From Elysia marginata (lineage: Eukaryota > Mollusca > Gastropoda > Plakobranchidae): a stretch of 23,999 bases of DNA. The translations under genes and the position numbers were made by a program. The stretch covers positions 341,381-365,379 of the forward strand of contig BMAT01007550.1 of NCBI GenBank assembly GCA_019649035.1, given 5' to 3'. Numbering within the stretch: position 1 is the stretch's first letter; every line of letters begins with the position of its first letter. Positions 16,701 to 22,435 of this stretch are shown in pieces. The notes beneath the pieces are model-generated. The model saw only the letters and a program-made list of their open reading frames with translations. It was not told the DNA's origin and did no database searches.

Positions 16701-18469
16701 GAACTGCTGCCTAAACTACTTAACTGTCCTTTTGATAGATTGAGAGAATCAGTCAGCTGCAATATTTCACTTTTATATTTCTCTAATTCAGATTCTAAAG
16801 CCTCACACTTTTCAGATGATTCCTTAAGTTTTGAATGCGTTTCTTCAAATCTAGCCTGCAAAGAAGTGTTATGTGAATTTGCATGCTGGCATTCTTTCTC
16901 AGCATTTTCAAATTTTACTGTAATATCTAACAACTGTTCATGCTCTTGATCATACAAACTCTGCAAACTGTTAAGAGATGCAGACTTTAAAACATTATCT
17001 TCATGCATGGAATTTAAGGATGATTGCAAATGATCAGCTTTATGAGAGAATTGGGAGCATTCACGCTCTTTATCAGAAAGAGAAAGTTCCAGATTTTTGC
17101 ATGTATCGGAGAGAGTTTGCACATGCTGAGACTGTTCGACAAGTGAAGCATTGAGAGAGTCTACTTGTGTCTGTAGTGCATGCTTGTCCAACAGGACTGT
17201 GTCTACTGATGACTGCAGGTTAGAGACATCTTGTAAGGCTAGCTGATTACTCTCACATAAAGTCCTCACCTGCTGGTTAAGGTCGTCCCTCTCTGCACAA
17301 AGCTTCAGAAGTGATGTCTGCAGGCCATCAACCCGATTCTCCTGCTCAGAATGGGCCGCTTCCAAAACAGCGATTTGCGCGTCTTTGTCTACAGTGCTTG
17401 CACGAGCTGCTTGAAGCTCTGCCTCCAAACTTAGCACCTGGCGCTCCAAGGAAGCAACCAGAGTCTCTTGTGTCTCCTTCTCCTCTCGCAGGCCCTCCAC
17501 AACTTGCTGCATCTGACGAGAGTCGTCATCCAGTGATTGGTTGAGGTTGGAAAGTTTTTCACTGTAAGAGGCAATCTGCTCCTGAAGAGCAGTATTCTGG
17601 ACCTGGAAATCTGCAACCTGAGAAGAAGACGATTCTAACTCTTTAGACATTGAATCCACTTGCTGCTGCAAGTCTGCACTGCTTTCCCTCAACTGGGCAA
17701 CTTCCTGGTCTTTACTCTCTAATGTTGTGCGGAGCTCAGAAAGAGCATCATTGGCACAGGTGAGCTCCTCTTGAGCAGAATTGAGAGAGGATTTCAGCAA
17801 GTCTACAGATTTTGCATGCTCCTCTTCACTCTCTTTGAAATGTTGTTCTTTTTGCAAAAGCGTAGATTTAAGCCCTTCTAAATTGAAAGACACTGACTCA
17901 ATCTTCTCCTCTTTCTCCTTTAAATGACTAGACAATTTTGAAATTGTTTCTTCTTTATCTGAATTAACTTTTTGATGCCTTGACACTTCTGCTTCTAACT
18001 CTGATAGCTGGGCAAGCAAAGAATTTGTCTTTTCGTCAAATTCCTTACCTTTCTCACTTTGTCCATCTTTCAAAACAGACAGTTCTCTAACAAACTGCTT
18101 ATTCTGAAGTTCCACATCATTAAAATTACTTTTGCTTTCTTCTACAGAAGATTTCAGAGTTGAAATAGTGTCATTAGCAAAAGCAAGGTCTGAGGTAGCT
18201 TTTTGCAACTCAGCAGTTTTATCAACCAGCGCTTGATTGAGAGAATCTGATTTGGAGCGTAACTGGCTGATTTCTTCCCCGTACTCTTCCCTTAGAGCCC
18301 CTATCTGCTGTGTTGAAGCTTCAAGCTCAGAGGTAACATTTGTCAGGTCATGGGTCAGCCGCTTGACCTCTGCTTCCAACTGCTGCTGGCTGTCTGCTAA
18401 GGTGTTCACCTGGGCCTGAAGATTGTCTGCTTCACTTGAGGCTTGCTCCAGTTCTTGACTCAGTGACAC
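1709..18469 (-). CDS. giant single coding exon of a >5,500-residue coiled-coil protein, golgin/giantin-like (partial gene)
   Basis: One uninterrupted frame of 5586 codons runs from an acceptor (TTATCTTTCAG|GTGTCACTG, exon base 1 at 18469) to a TAG at 1709-1711. The first residue is Val from GTG: this is an internal exon, not a start. An in-frame donor (AAT|GTAAGC) at 1809-1810 would instead end it at 1811 after exactly 5553 codons, phase 0 to phase 0. Residue numbers here count Val at 18469 as 1. The sequence is almost all heptad coiled coil rich in Glu, Leu, Lys, Gln and Ser. Ser/Pro-rich breaks lie near 3210-3300, 3693-3780, 4003-4038, 4344-4398, 4436-4467 and 5340-5553. No enzyme, GRIP, PACT or motor domain is visible. 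Size and character resemble golgin tethers such as giantin, which project from Golgi membranes to capture vesicles. Centrosomal or kinetochore giants are alternatives. Coding status is near certain; the family is tentative. Confidence 0.93.
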   Translation of the reverse strand: MSLSQELEQASSEADNLQAQVNTLADSQQQLEAEVKRLTHDLTNVTSELEASTQQIGALREEYGEEISQLRSKSDSLNQALVDKTAELQKATSDLAFANDTISTLKSSVEESKSNFNDVELQNKQFVRELSVLKDGQSEKGKEFDEKTNSLLAQLSELEAEVSRHQKVNSDKEETISKLSSHLKEKEEKIESVSFNLEGLKSTLLQKEQHFKESEEEHAKSVDLLKSSLNSAQEELTCANDALSELRTTLESKDQEVAQLRESSADLQQQVDSMSKELESSSSQVADFQVQNTALQEQIASYSEKLSNLNQSLDDDSRQMQQVVEGLREEKETQETLVASLERQVLSLEAELQAARASTVDKDAQIAVLEAAHSEQENRVDGLQTSLLKLCAERDDLNQQVRTLCESNQLALQDVSNLQSSVDTVLLDKHALQTQVDSLNASLVEQSQHVQTLSDTCKNLELSLSDKERECSQFSHKADHLQSSLNSMHEDNVLKSASLNSLQSLYDQEHEQLLDITVKFENAEKECQHANSHNTSLQARFEETHSKLKESSEKCEALESELEKYKSEILQLTDSLNLSKGQLSSLGSSSSSTIEMLNDKVLTLSSQLEDLSNQNSQLKLKCKEKDREIAKITDETNSINSQLEETQKAMQEAVHAKQRDIDSKDIALQEQSQLCTDLKAELQQKYADFEELNAKTETLTSEMGDLKSASEEKTSEAADLLSRFEKMSSEKSSLTLQLEEISKNLTEVTKQKEQCASQLAASEEGVANLLANSEKAQQKLTETHTQLAAQEAQINQKESDLRQLEEDYKSKVSSLESCISLIQERLESTESSFHVLKMEATQAALEAKDSHHQLYQELEASQSRLEETTTAHHNEIAAFRIDLSAKNCELQTAIGEAHDINSKNECLEKECSRLKAELKEKVSESKLIGEQLEKADRLAQELQHQLEESRKENVCFKGKLESAEVELDSCKKTLNKVSDKCENLVKQDFNKSNELSAFKEQLNVLLREKSALISDCDEKNSFLTDLTQEVDSHKQEKDKIQALVQDMCSKCTCTGTQDVPDELIDMLFYLKENVDAEKSELKQKLRETQTHIESQDGNIRVLEKELETLKHDVTTATAESSGYEEALEAANKKIDGLESENAQLHKSLEHLEATLDTFQKEMKGTVESLKSSLEEKGKLVSNLTKQMNEKDDMLASQNEKMVEEKEKLKYLEENLEAHKEEIQSLSSSKTESDQARVELQETLSSAVQTEETARVQYEQAIKQLQANLSKLSANEQRVSELESEVQASEHERSVIKEELDKASKANKRHERSIEDLTLSYQKKCEELENLQKEMTRYQLELEDKTALLGKVEGILTDVSTALENKSKEFDKAKEELDGVKALNCSQQLKVENLTMKLDQSFKEVLSKHEIEERLLRQTSEQENDLKRYKMELQEKEHEVSALTKERESLQVELKDKEALMEKVEEVLCDVKLKLEQKSFESKQTNLELDEEKIKSQNLEKEMKVLFDKHKDLSAKFEEQKETSEKFAQLLNEVNEDHAKKSTALEKVMAELESSRLEHESVVNEIRAKLCATETYLEEERANSKCRADEHELQLKNMNRQLVEKDEAVASLNASAKSLGDKLKYVEEEKQILGQEKENVVLSTEKTINLLSSQLSLKDEEVKHIVHEHSETARSLSDAVASLESRIEILTKEKAVVEEEKRVITESMHNASQVLEFELEKVNEEKSKLEEEKLSEVKELRDYISSLQEKVELLSVEVTRLDSEKLNLQSEQESNAKNIHQLNTDKLRLVDENQTQAKNLTSKEDEVAQLKKENAELSDSLELSSGKLKEVSAHLQDTINHLQSFITDQNTIITVLQEDSLKQQDTEHSLLAIAASSRTLLLEGRKRTEAIRQELREAEEEKELLQSQKDDLVQQLQDVTDMFHQMSEEKAKVEKSLSDSISDLYVALDKTEGDVTTKEEMINELQNEKAQLKNHLAGVQNELESTSESLEKVKDELETTKAGQSHQLMSEAERGKAHEKEISRLKEEMETISKNLQVKDQESQVLQTKYQNTILELQAQVAEFEQELSDSSESLQTLQQSKQILEAKLASLHEELEEKTKIMFKLQADLASSQRDLTEKTVTFEAADSQLSLLREELEASKSLYEEESKKAKELVNGLQDEMKALEANLREKSDDLLNAESQNTILTSTMEELEMKIYSSDTRYLLMEMQLSKEKTEATQKVAALEEKVLLSEGNVSQLENRLQALERDQEKEYSLLQAHADSEVQRLSNQNSSMEKQLGEKDDEITMLRLKFEATNSEFMELTSELKDLKDILHEHKNTRLEAEKMVATLEGKHQMKELKLHELSLQLKSSHQLVQAVQSELGESVSEITRKGAIIHDLEAERESLGRAKDTAEAELASTKEQNRELTMMVGILKEEKQNNDHTLSRNLEKVNTALFDERTKNSKLQKGIRELKNNVQKISKERQHAEENLDVKAINLKTSLAQKATEINRLGSLLDESKQTQEEILKSFAERNAEDEETRKLVKSAKLEVNEQLSRYQETKVALAEIVQETSNNRSILDTFKGNIYAITESSQEGLKQLSELQCAINEEVEEKKILKESLADLSGSLDTLRNTIETTKQDLAEEMNRRKEMAEELRKSFEIRQTFEDELTSLRQQLAETSSAVVSADLKLQEQISLSNNLQAELESVSNEHSTNMSEYSQHMEALETECGNLKTELSATKDEMGRLTEELSQATEEYNFLKQVSDFTTKELQELRVASAEDNAALELSQVKLLETTAAYEQLSREMNLVQESLEQNKQQNMSQVLEKTTELDEAKEKVAAKREELDNLKTLLSDIRREVKEKNEQIEIVSKVSESAEDKIAGLEGSLMVLAREKQLLLQDVSDLGDRISSLSAEKEAVDLHNSRLRAEVDGLEELQKSVDELSDQLEKERTERSILTEEKDRLNALYGELEKSISELTSKNMSLEEQLIAAQNSSDSLVQDVRIKDDQLKTVNSNYEAELSRSNELQQELEAAKIEMSELLSGKMREENTALDLQKQIVQAEEDKAKATLQLEALMKEKEDMSSCQKELQEILHKKQSELDNLNSIYEKALEDSKNVEKSFSELQNEHENLIHSKNTLKEKLSKAESELELNKDKHSELHVQEVTILTQELERMQKHIDRDAAIISKMKKEKDHMHTELLNKSSYLTAVMTCLSETLNTLNSSVDLFESCMSTADVDESELVDCSDGNDSSQSTDQHAGSEVKPLTPLRKEEYQVKESFWPIGIATSTPNSQNLDHSLSFAEGPSVIADSVPHTVAHYKGKLNLLKNTFVRLLRDKAALEKEHKNLLSLVKQAVAERESSESQLQTIQSAYNLLQEEVTHMVSELQELRDVIADKEASVQKVDDMKLSLESGVEALKNTISVLSEEKETEKIQKEMVTGLLEEVEQRQYSLESEISSSKLHTAWKLSEFEESLKKSLKQNDLLKQDSATAEDHFHAELETLKHQLEESQVHNGDVEMKWKDAESLAQGLKDELHALGQQRDRDIKELKLIIEQSEEECQKLETEIASIKEDKSAIEAERIKLCDHIETSIENAKAEQDALVQRKSDLENQIKALLSDLDIANHVNQTLQTDLKEAKQETMKLNSKFEELEELYKTAQENISSLQHSLSKVKDSVAAKEGLIKTLTARIEEVEENQSQQESLIVKSEQPELYSEILSVEAKASDQTGYLTNTPHPYHTSPHSPEYVSASSSSDSLCTSIPGNGGIIVEEDVQPLKVSFPQSKPIPSDSSSSNNLRSELEHAETQDVLLEKDVQVELMAQEMQSLRTETDSLRQTVSRLEVLERKQQEHQKQADAVAESLKETISTLEDELFKNKENNRTLKLETEQLSLTISKLEEELKEEKQSINFFSSEAEALQAKLVQQQEELDLYRLSKQEQEGLASRGEELGSKISKLEQQLEEEKHLKVTVDHLHVECDQLKSSVSKLEEDLNKEKQSNIELEKVLKKKEKVIQGLHLKAKKAAKLAKLEGEGPAKQEEDPFMAMSWSQSGEDDMSELPPEERKFRQLLAQYQSTSVERDTLKELIQEKDTEIVRLQTQFYDAEIYWKENSERLGAENSLLQDRIQQEGTISSTLSQKERILEEELKVATSELASTSQMLEAKMQSSKSEAGVVQDLQEELQSTLATLQHQHEKIDQLENNIFQMNTREHFLQSEVADREDKLKSALEDLEMVKSDALLEKNNLNHIVVGLEAEVSTLKEKLNAVEKEAENNNSNNLQPSPNDDIGVIQSLKAEVAQRDEKISVMESVMKEMYGTQDENSSKIGSLSAELETVKEELTNLQGEKVEMQKLIKKKDAKVAALSKRVSTSTPKKEKLPLLPESPVVAESADTQNISLGPDQSPIAAGDNSANLSSPESNQDDSEVLKAEILGLRKLMKKKDAHILTLNKKFKSLQSEQGQLSAAPSQESVTGATGRTSSLSHFDSGSTLFSDNVTDLNERLKQVEFHRDALESQVRDLEVELDNLKEDNLGLRHTREDVEEEMHYVVRDKRALEDCLFDIRDIANAEAVEELAGEDLLYATVESVRLMVEEKISAERHLSELQKWAELVEKKHEEDSRIVAESKAAVQRLESDLAQARHEHQQTWSQLEQTITTKANLEEHLETLRGNMQEQDLQEMLRESSVTIKQLQENVQTLSTEKQDLEFKLHSVEEGFSQKTLQNQEDLKQLNEQLQQAREEKEKINRQYGSLYEQLQSYQSSQAAAEEYVIQVQAQMRDTEAFYVAKIDGLSAKLSEAESEKSQLLELTDLASTLNAKIESQEEIITALQSEKGAATQISAELVEAQSKVSDLRTMLKSKEAKFSALSAEHDDLAVQHEKLQRQLETAEAANLSLKEHSESIETLELRQRSELQSLEEQLAYYRTATQHLNEECASIQSQLHHAHAGWSRDQEAQKELEDELDATRKNAQEIQEELSKEKQLQQETQQENKRLLEHLEKHEEQRSKECNTLQSELEKARDSGASTAAQVNILETMLSEKSAALEDYIQLFQSVCNVVGETGITFFDLTEKIVELKTKAGLADNQAITISTLQKDLTLKSSSLVSLEEELAFLRASSSENIKRLEQEMHAVRSELLLKEDSARGAVDDASRKVSELQQEMSKCQQDKQAAIDSIDSLHQTLNHITAENESLKCENTKLTESMQLFESQLFTCRQEIEQYQYSIKECENKIEETGAEVKTLQTKLFEETDAQERQINNLNALVTEEKEKLSDSEKQVLTLAGTANSLRQQVEESETKIQSLQALLDEQYAKEARPRVDSATSQDSAENLKALQRTLKKRDAKIIAQSKKIEQLELELKTVKNKFSQEVNLSEPSTDDSPNLELALSSSESTTSTTSAPQGQETTWAQESPAIKDADWVSSVEQEVMRSSAALTQGQQPSTSQPQDGQEVTGTEHQQAHQSEVDTAALYAEITRLQAWVDYLHPQVHAQEQALQRAYQDCSTLRNALDQVSSGQNQQTPGLMQSTEDIIDATTFSDQQRNTFLQSTLTDKLTDQGNILPQTSVAFVPDAEDQTAPQLPKDSSVQNVSTGCTCLFITNRSCLNNYKCFLMLLLLMGCHL
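1805..1811 (-). other. candidate splice donor near the end of the giant ORF
   Basis: On the minus strand the sequence is AAT|GTAAGC, with the last exon base at 1811 and GT at 1810-1809. It matches the donor consensus at +1 to +5 but has T instead of G at -1. It falls exactly on a codon boundary, giving a phase 0 intron like the other introns of this gene. If used, the last 33 codons before the TAG are intronic, and the true C-terminus is encoded further left, probably outside the window. Confidence 0.5.
1812..2460 (-). other. C-terminal low-complexity Ser/Thr/Gln/Pro region of the giant protein
   Basis: This encodes residues about 5337-5553. A stretch rich in Ser, Thr, Gln and Pro runs from about 5340 to 5431. 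A short amphipathic helix of about 50 residues follows (AALYAEITRLQAWVDYL onwards), then another disordered tail. It contains SP dipeptides (DDSPN, QESPA). The region is likely a flexible spacer between the coiled-coil rod and whatever ends the protein. Confidence 0.7.
5060..5500 (-). other. two basic KKKDA modules and Ser/Pro linkers
   Basis: Residues 4324-4335 (MQKLIKKKDAKV) and 4408-4419 (LRKLMKKKDAHI) are two closely similar basic modules. Their Asp residues, 4332 and 4416, are exactly 84 residues (12 heptads) apart. Between and after them are Ser/Pro-rich, non-helical linkers (about 4344-4398 and 4436-4467) with TP and SP sites, including TPKK at 4346. The arrangement looks like a duplicated unit of basic helix plus flexible linker. 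Function is unknown. Confidence 0.7.
6355..6470 (-). other. acidic, Trp-containing linker in the giant protein
   Basis: Residues about 4003-4038 break the coiled coil with Gly, Pro, Asp and Glu. They include an MAMSWSQSG segment and the acidic GEDDMSELPPEE. The linker directly follows a very basic run (KAKKAAKLAK), so a charge reversal occurs here. Such breaks are hinges or short docking sites in long tethers. No known motif is recognised. Confidence 0.6.
6512..7024 (-). repeat. protein-level repeat: five [VI]S[RTK]LE coiled-coil modules
   Basis: Five modules begin VSRLE (residue 3816), ISTLE (3844), ISKLE (3872), ISKLE (3931) and VSKLE (3962). The first two intervals are exactly 28 residues (four heptads, 84 nt). 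The next are 59 and 31, close to multiples of 28 with 3-residue slips. Most continue with an acidic/basic pattern such as EELKEEKQS or EDLNKEKQS. This reads as tandem duplication with later divergence inside the exon. The array runs into the basic cluster LKKKEKV at 3983. Confidence 0.75.
7130..7390 (-). other. Ser/Pro-rich non-helical linker
   Basis: Residues about 3693-3780 lose the heptad pattern. They carry NTPHPYHTSPHSPEY, poly-Ser runs, a Gly-rich turn (PGNGG) and Pro-containing SQSKPIPS-type sequence, then return to helix. The linker is a likely flexible hinge and phosphorylation target. Confidence 0.7.
8580..8845 (-). other. central non-helical linker with a CDK-type site
   Basis: Residues about 3210-3300 form the first long break after some 3,200 residues of nearly continuous coiled coil. 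The linker starts acidic (ADVDESELVDCSDG) and includes TPLRK at 3248, which fits the S/T-P-x-K/R phosphorylation consensus. It also includes a hydrophobic FWPIGIATSTP segment before helix resumes. It is a good candidate for a regulatory or partner-binding hinge. Confidence 0.7.
13790..14461 (-). repeat. internal tandem duplication of 112 residues in the coiled coil
   Basis: Residues from 1337 (YQLELEDKTALLGKVE) align with residues from 1449 (LQVELKDKEALMEKVE) at an offset of exactly 112 residues, or 16 heptads. Over the first 30 aligned residues 17 are identical by eye. Similarity fades after about 35 residues. The upstream flanks also match in character (MTRYQLELEDK and LKRYKMELQEK). This is an old in-frame duplication that preserved the heptad register. 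Confidence 0.75.
15300..15331 (-). other. Cys-rich break in the coiled coil (CxxCxC)
   Basis: Residues 1048-1053 read CSKCTC, followed by TGTQDVPDE. Three cysteines in six residues plus Gly and Pro interrupt an otherwise Cys-poor helix. A fourth ligand for a metal site is not evident nearby. The site could be an inter-chain disulfide or hinge region, or simply a loop. Confidence 0.6.
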
Positions 18470-19314
18470 CTGAAAGATAATAGTTCACCCTAAGTCCTTG
18501 CTTTCAAATAACTAATGATACATGATGGATGAAATGGCAATGCAAATGTGTGAAGTGGCTTTAAAAAATTATGTAAAAGAAGGAAAATCCTGATGGCTGC
18601 CAGATAACAAACAACATCTTTTTACAAACCACAATTAAGCCTGGCTGTCTAACGCAAAAAATATTAGGTAAATAAATCTTCATCAAAATTTTATTTATCC
18701 CTGAAAGGCAACTCTATATGACCAATGCTGGTCACTATCGATGTAATTTAATTTTTGGAGTAAAAATCAATGATAGCAGAAGTTGCAGAAAACCCCATTT
18801 TACCCTATGATATCCACACAATAAACTTAAACTATTGTAAATAACTAAGCTCAAACTGCCATGGAAGAATAATGCATGCATGAAATCATGCTCTAACAGG
18901 TAAGAGTTAAATGAGACGTCTCAGAATTCTTAATTTTTATCAACTTTTTTTTTTGTGACTGTCATACAGTTCTTTTCATTCAGGGAATTTTAACTTTATC
19001 TTTTAAACAAAAATTTCAACTGCGCGAAAAAATCCCTTGGATAAATGCAAACTTCAAAACGTTTGGATAGGTGCAAACTAAGCTGTGATGAAGGATAGTA
19101 AGCTTATAAACTTTTTTTTACAAATTTGAATGGGGCTAGAGAAAATCAGAAAATATTGTGCTACAGTCATCAGAACGCGGTCACATCTTTTTCCGCTTTC
19201 ATGGCCTATTATATCTTAACCGATTTTCTCAAAATTTCTATTTGTTTCTATACTTAAACCTGAAGAAATGGGCATAATTATTATAAGACCAAAATTTAAA
19301 AAGCAGGCACCCAA

Positions 19315-19328
19315 ACACACACACACAC
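19315..19328. repeat. (AC)7 microsatellite
   Basis: Seven AC units lie within the 2.9-kb intron. Confidence 0.9.
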
Positions 19329-19902
19329 TAATTAAAGATATGGCATTCCTGTTGTAAATTTTGAACGAAGGGAACAATTTAAAAAACTCTGGTACAGGTG
19401 TTGTTCAAAGTTTTGTTGGACACGTGTGTTGCACTCCCGCATTATGTGTCTAGTTGTAAAACTTTGAGAATTTAGAGAAATATGCACATTGTTTGAAATC
19501 TCCTCTAAAGACCTTCACGTCATACAAAACCTTACTTTGACATCTTAGTTAAGATTTAGTGACTGCTTTTGGAAGAGAGGGGATCAGTTAAACTCATTCT
19601 AGAAAAAATAAGAAAAACGTATGTAAAGATTTTATAAGTTACAATAAGTTTAAAGAGATCAACAACCTGGCATTTCATTAAATAAACTGGTTTCCAGCCA
19701 TAATACTATATTGCCAGGTTGTATGGTTGTTTATGATGAAACAAAGAATAGCACCAAGAAAAGTTCAATGAAATTTTGACGTCTTCATATAAATTGTCAA
19801 TTTTCTCAATTTGAAAACCATCAAAATTTAACTCATTTTGTAAGAGTGCTACCCATATATTGATTTTCTGTGACAGAAAAAATATGTCTCTATGAAACTG
19901 GA

Positions 19903-19956
19903 TTCCTCCTCCTCCTTCTCCTTCTTCTTCTTCTCTTTTTTTTTCTTTTTCTTTTT
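19903..19956. repeat. 54-nt uninterrupted pyrimidine tract (CCT/CTT-rich)
   Basis: Every base from 19903 to 19956 is C or T on the plus strand, grading from CCT to CTT to T-rich. The transcribed RNA is therefore a purine-only GAA/GGA stretch. It produces a spurious Lys/Glu-rich frame on the minus strand that is not a gene. Confidence 0.95.
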
Positions 19957-20333
19957 GTTGTTGTGAGACTTTCATTTCACGTTGAATGTTTTAATTATTG
20001 TGGATACACAGATTAGACTTCTCAGAGCAATTTTGACCAATAATTCAATCAAATAAGCTTATTGGTTAACAGTAATAATAAACTCAATTACAATTTTCTC
20101 AAGATTTTGTCATTTTTCATATCCAATGTTTAGTTTACATGTTTTTTCCCCTCCAATTTTGTTAGTTTTGTGCAACTTCATTATTTCTCTCATGTCAGGG
20201 CAAAATCTTGTGACTAAGTTTAAATTCACTTTTTTTCCTGAAGCAACAAGATTCATTTACAGGTTGGACTCTTGAATTTTATAGCACTACTTGAGAGCGT
20301 CTCTTTGAATAATTTACCTACAGGAGGGAGGGG

Positions 20334-20393
<60 letters not shown>
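20334..20393. repeat. (GA)n followed by (CAGA)n microsatellite
   Basis: About 47 nt of nearly perfect GA repeats, with one interruption, pass into three CAGA units. On the transcript strand this is a UC-rich tract in the 2.9-kb intron. It is likely length-polymorphic. Confidence 0.95.
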
Positions 20394-20394
<1 letters not shown>

Positions 20395-21370
20395 TGCGGA
20401 AAAAGGAGAAAGAAAAAGAAGATGAATTAATTATGATTCCGTTTACTCTGAAAGAGAATCCTTCTGCTATTTTCACATAACCTTTCAGATAAATCAATAA
20501 GGATAAATTTTAACAAAATTAAGGTTCCAGATGTAGCACTTTAGAAAAAAAAGAAAATAAACGAGTTCATTCAAGAATTTTCCACAAAATTTCAAGTTGA
20601 TCAACCAACTTATAATAAAATATTGCATATATTTCCCAATTGACTGAAATCCTGACTAATTGAGTAAATTGTTTGTTCAGTCAAGACATTAAACAAGAAG
20701 CTACAGGAGATGAATTTTTGTTGTTCAATTGGAAGAAAAGCAAAATATCAAAGCTTTCATATCTTTCTTCAGAAAAACATTAAAGTCAGCAAAGTAATGT
20801 GATAAAGAAAGCTGGAGACAACAGCATTAAGGAACCACAATGGAGTGACAAAGTACAGAGGCACAAAAAGGACTAAAAAACAGGAATATACTCCAGTTAT
20901 ATTTCTTTCTCAAGTCCTGCTGTTTTGAATTACCACAAACTGTTATTAGGTGTTCTTATTTGTCCTGACTGCCTGATTATACTACTTACAATGAATTTTA
21001 TTGCCACATGATAATTTTAGTGCTTAAAAAAAATCCACAACTAAAAAAACGTTTATAGTTAAAAGTTGACCAAAGTCTATTTTTTTTTATCTTTTAACTT
21101 GTTAGATGATACCTTCAGCTAATATAAGTGGGTATCATATTAGAGCCTTTTGAAAAACATCTAGGGCTAGAGGTTAAAAACTGATTTATCTTAAACTTTG
21201 AAAGCAAGTGTCACCAATACACCATCTTTTTGTTTTGCTAATTTTTTCTGAAGTTTTTTTCCCTATCTTTTATTAAAAATGAAATGAAGAAAAAAAAAAG
21301 CATAGATTCACACCTACACAAGTAAGCACAAGGGAATGAAAAAGCGAATGGGTTGTTAAAAGTTGCCTAC

Positions 21371-21541
21371 CTTATTCTGTTCAGCTTTCTGCAGATTGGC
21401 CTCAGTCTGTTTCAGTTTTTCAGAAGCCTCTCTCAATTTCAGCTCCAAAGCATCAGAAGAGTTCCTAGCTTCATTTAGCTCTTCTTTCTGAGATTTGTCC
21501 AGCTCTTGTGCAGAATATGTGGCTTGTTCTAAGTCATTAAC
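21371..21541 (-). CDS. 57-codon internal exon of the giant coiled-coil gene
   Basis: The acceptor is ATTTTGACCATTCAG|GTTAATGAC (first exon base 21541) and the donor AATAAG|GTAGGC (last exon base 21371). The exon is 171 nt, exactly 57 codons, phase 0 at both ends. It encodes a continuous charged coiled coil that opens VNDLEQATYSAQELD and closes NLQKAEQNK, with the same composition as the giant exon that follows. The upstream exon ends DLKVK, so the reading frame joins cleanly on both sides. Because its length is a multiple of three and both phases are 0, it could be skipped without a frameshift. It is too short to suggest function beyond extending the rod. Confidence 0.9.
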
Positions 21542-22435
21542 CTGAATGGTCAAAATAGATCAAATCAATAAGAACAAAAATTAGCTATTTCATCTTTTTT
21601 TAAGAAAAAGTTTTAAAACACTACTGCTGGATGCACAAATTTAAATATCGAAATTGAACCTGATACTTAACAGACTTGCATTAACTTTCATGAGAACATC
21701 TGACTTTCCATTTGATGGTCTGAACAAATGATATGCCATCCTAATGTTTGACAGAATGGCATAGAGGCACATAAAAACATTTTTGAATCAGCATAACAAC
21801 ATAGGATTTGAACAATAATCTATGAGTACCAAATGATTTACAAGGTCTCTTTCAACTAAATATATTGTCAATGAAACTACAAATAAAGCATAGACAAGTA
21901 AGGAGGTTTAAAATTTAAGTTAGAGACTATGAGAATAAAATATATTTCAAGCTCAACAGAAGATGTCAAGTGATGAATGGAATTCATTAGCTGATATATA
22001 AAGTCTTTTTCAATCATTGCACAAATGTTTTGTTTTCACAGACTTCAAGATTATCTTAACAAGATTATCTTAACAAATTCTTTAAAAAAAAAACCCTTAC
22101 AAAACTTTAGGTAACTTTCCACAAGCTATAAAATAGGCATATTCTTCTTTTCATGGATTTCAAAGTCTCTGTCGCCTTTCTTAACTGCATATAGAAAGAC
22201 TTGGGCTCATGCTAAAGTCTAATAATTTAACAGCTTTTTTGCTACAGTTATGAAAATGACCCTATGCAGATATTTGTATGACAGAAAGGATCAGAATCAC
22301 TTTTGCACTGAAAACTATGATCAGGTATCTCATCCTAAAATATTGAAAATATCAAAAAAACTTAGTTTAAAAATTCTACTGCTCTCCTTTAACCTTCACT
22401 CTCATTTAAAAAAAAAGAAAAATAAGATAATTTAC
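21542..22435 (-). other. intron of 894 nt (phase 0)
   Basis: The donor is GTGAAG|GTAAATT at 22436/22435 and the acceptor CCATTCAG|GTT at 21542/21541. The intron is AT-rich with no additional exon seen. A perfect 14-bp tandem duplication at 22047-22074 is the only structure noted. Confidence 0.88.
22047..22074. repeat. perfect 14-bp tandem duplication containing a palindrome
   Basis: The unit AAGATTATCTTAAC occurs twice in direct succession. Each copy contains the 11-bp palindrome AAGAT-T-ATCTT. It is probably a replication-slippage product. Confidence 0.95.

Larger units (their letters stand above)
18470..21370 (-). other. intron of 2901 nt (phase 0)
   Basis: The donor on the minus strand is AATAAG|GTAGGC at 21371/21370, and the acceptor is TTATCTTTCAG|GTG at 18470/18469. 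The sequence is AT-rich and non-coding, with no further exon-like frame seen in it. It contains an (AC)7 run, a 54-nt pure pyrimidine tract and a GA/CAGA microsatellite (listed separately). No transposon ends, hairpin RNA or nested gene could be recognised by eye. Confidence 0.9.

Noticed and set aside
1709..18469. Assignment to a GRIP golgin, a pericentrin/AKAP9-type PACT protein, CENP-E or a myosin
   Set aside because: No GRIP or PACT domain is visible in the C-terminal part, and no motor domain is in the window. Composition alone does not support a specific name.
19706..19975. 89-codon minus-strand frame with a Lys/Glu/Gly-rich start
   Set aside because: The charged part is simply the translation of the purine tract at 19903-19956; the rest is intron.
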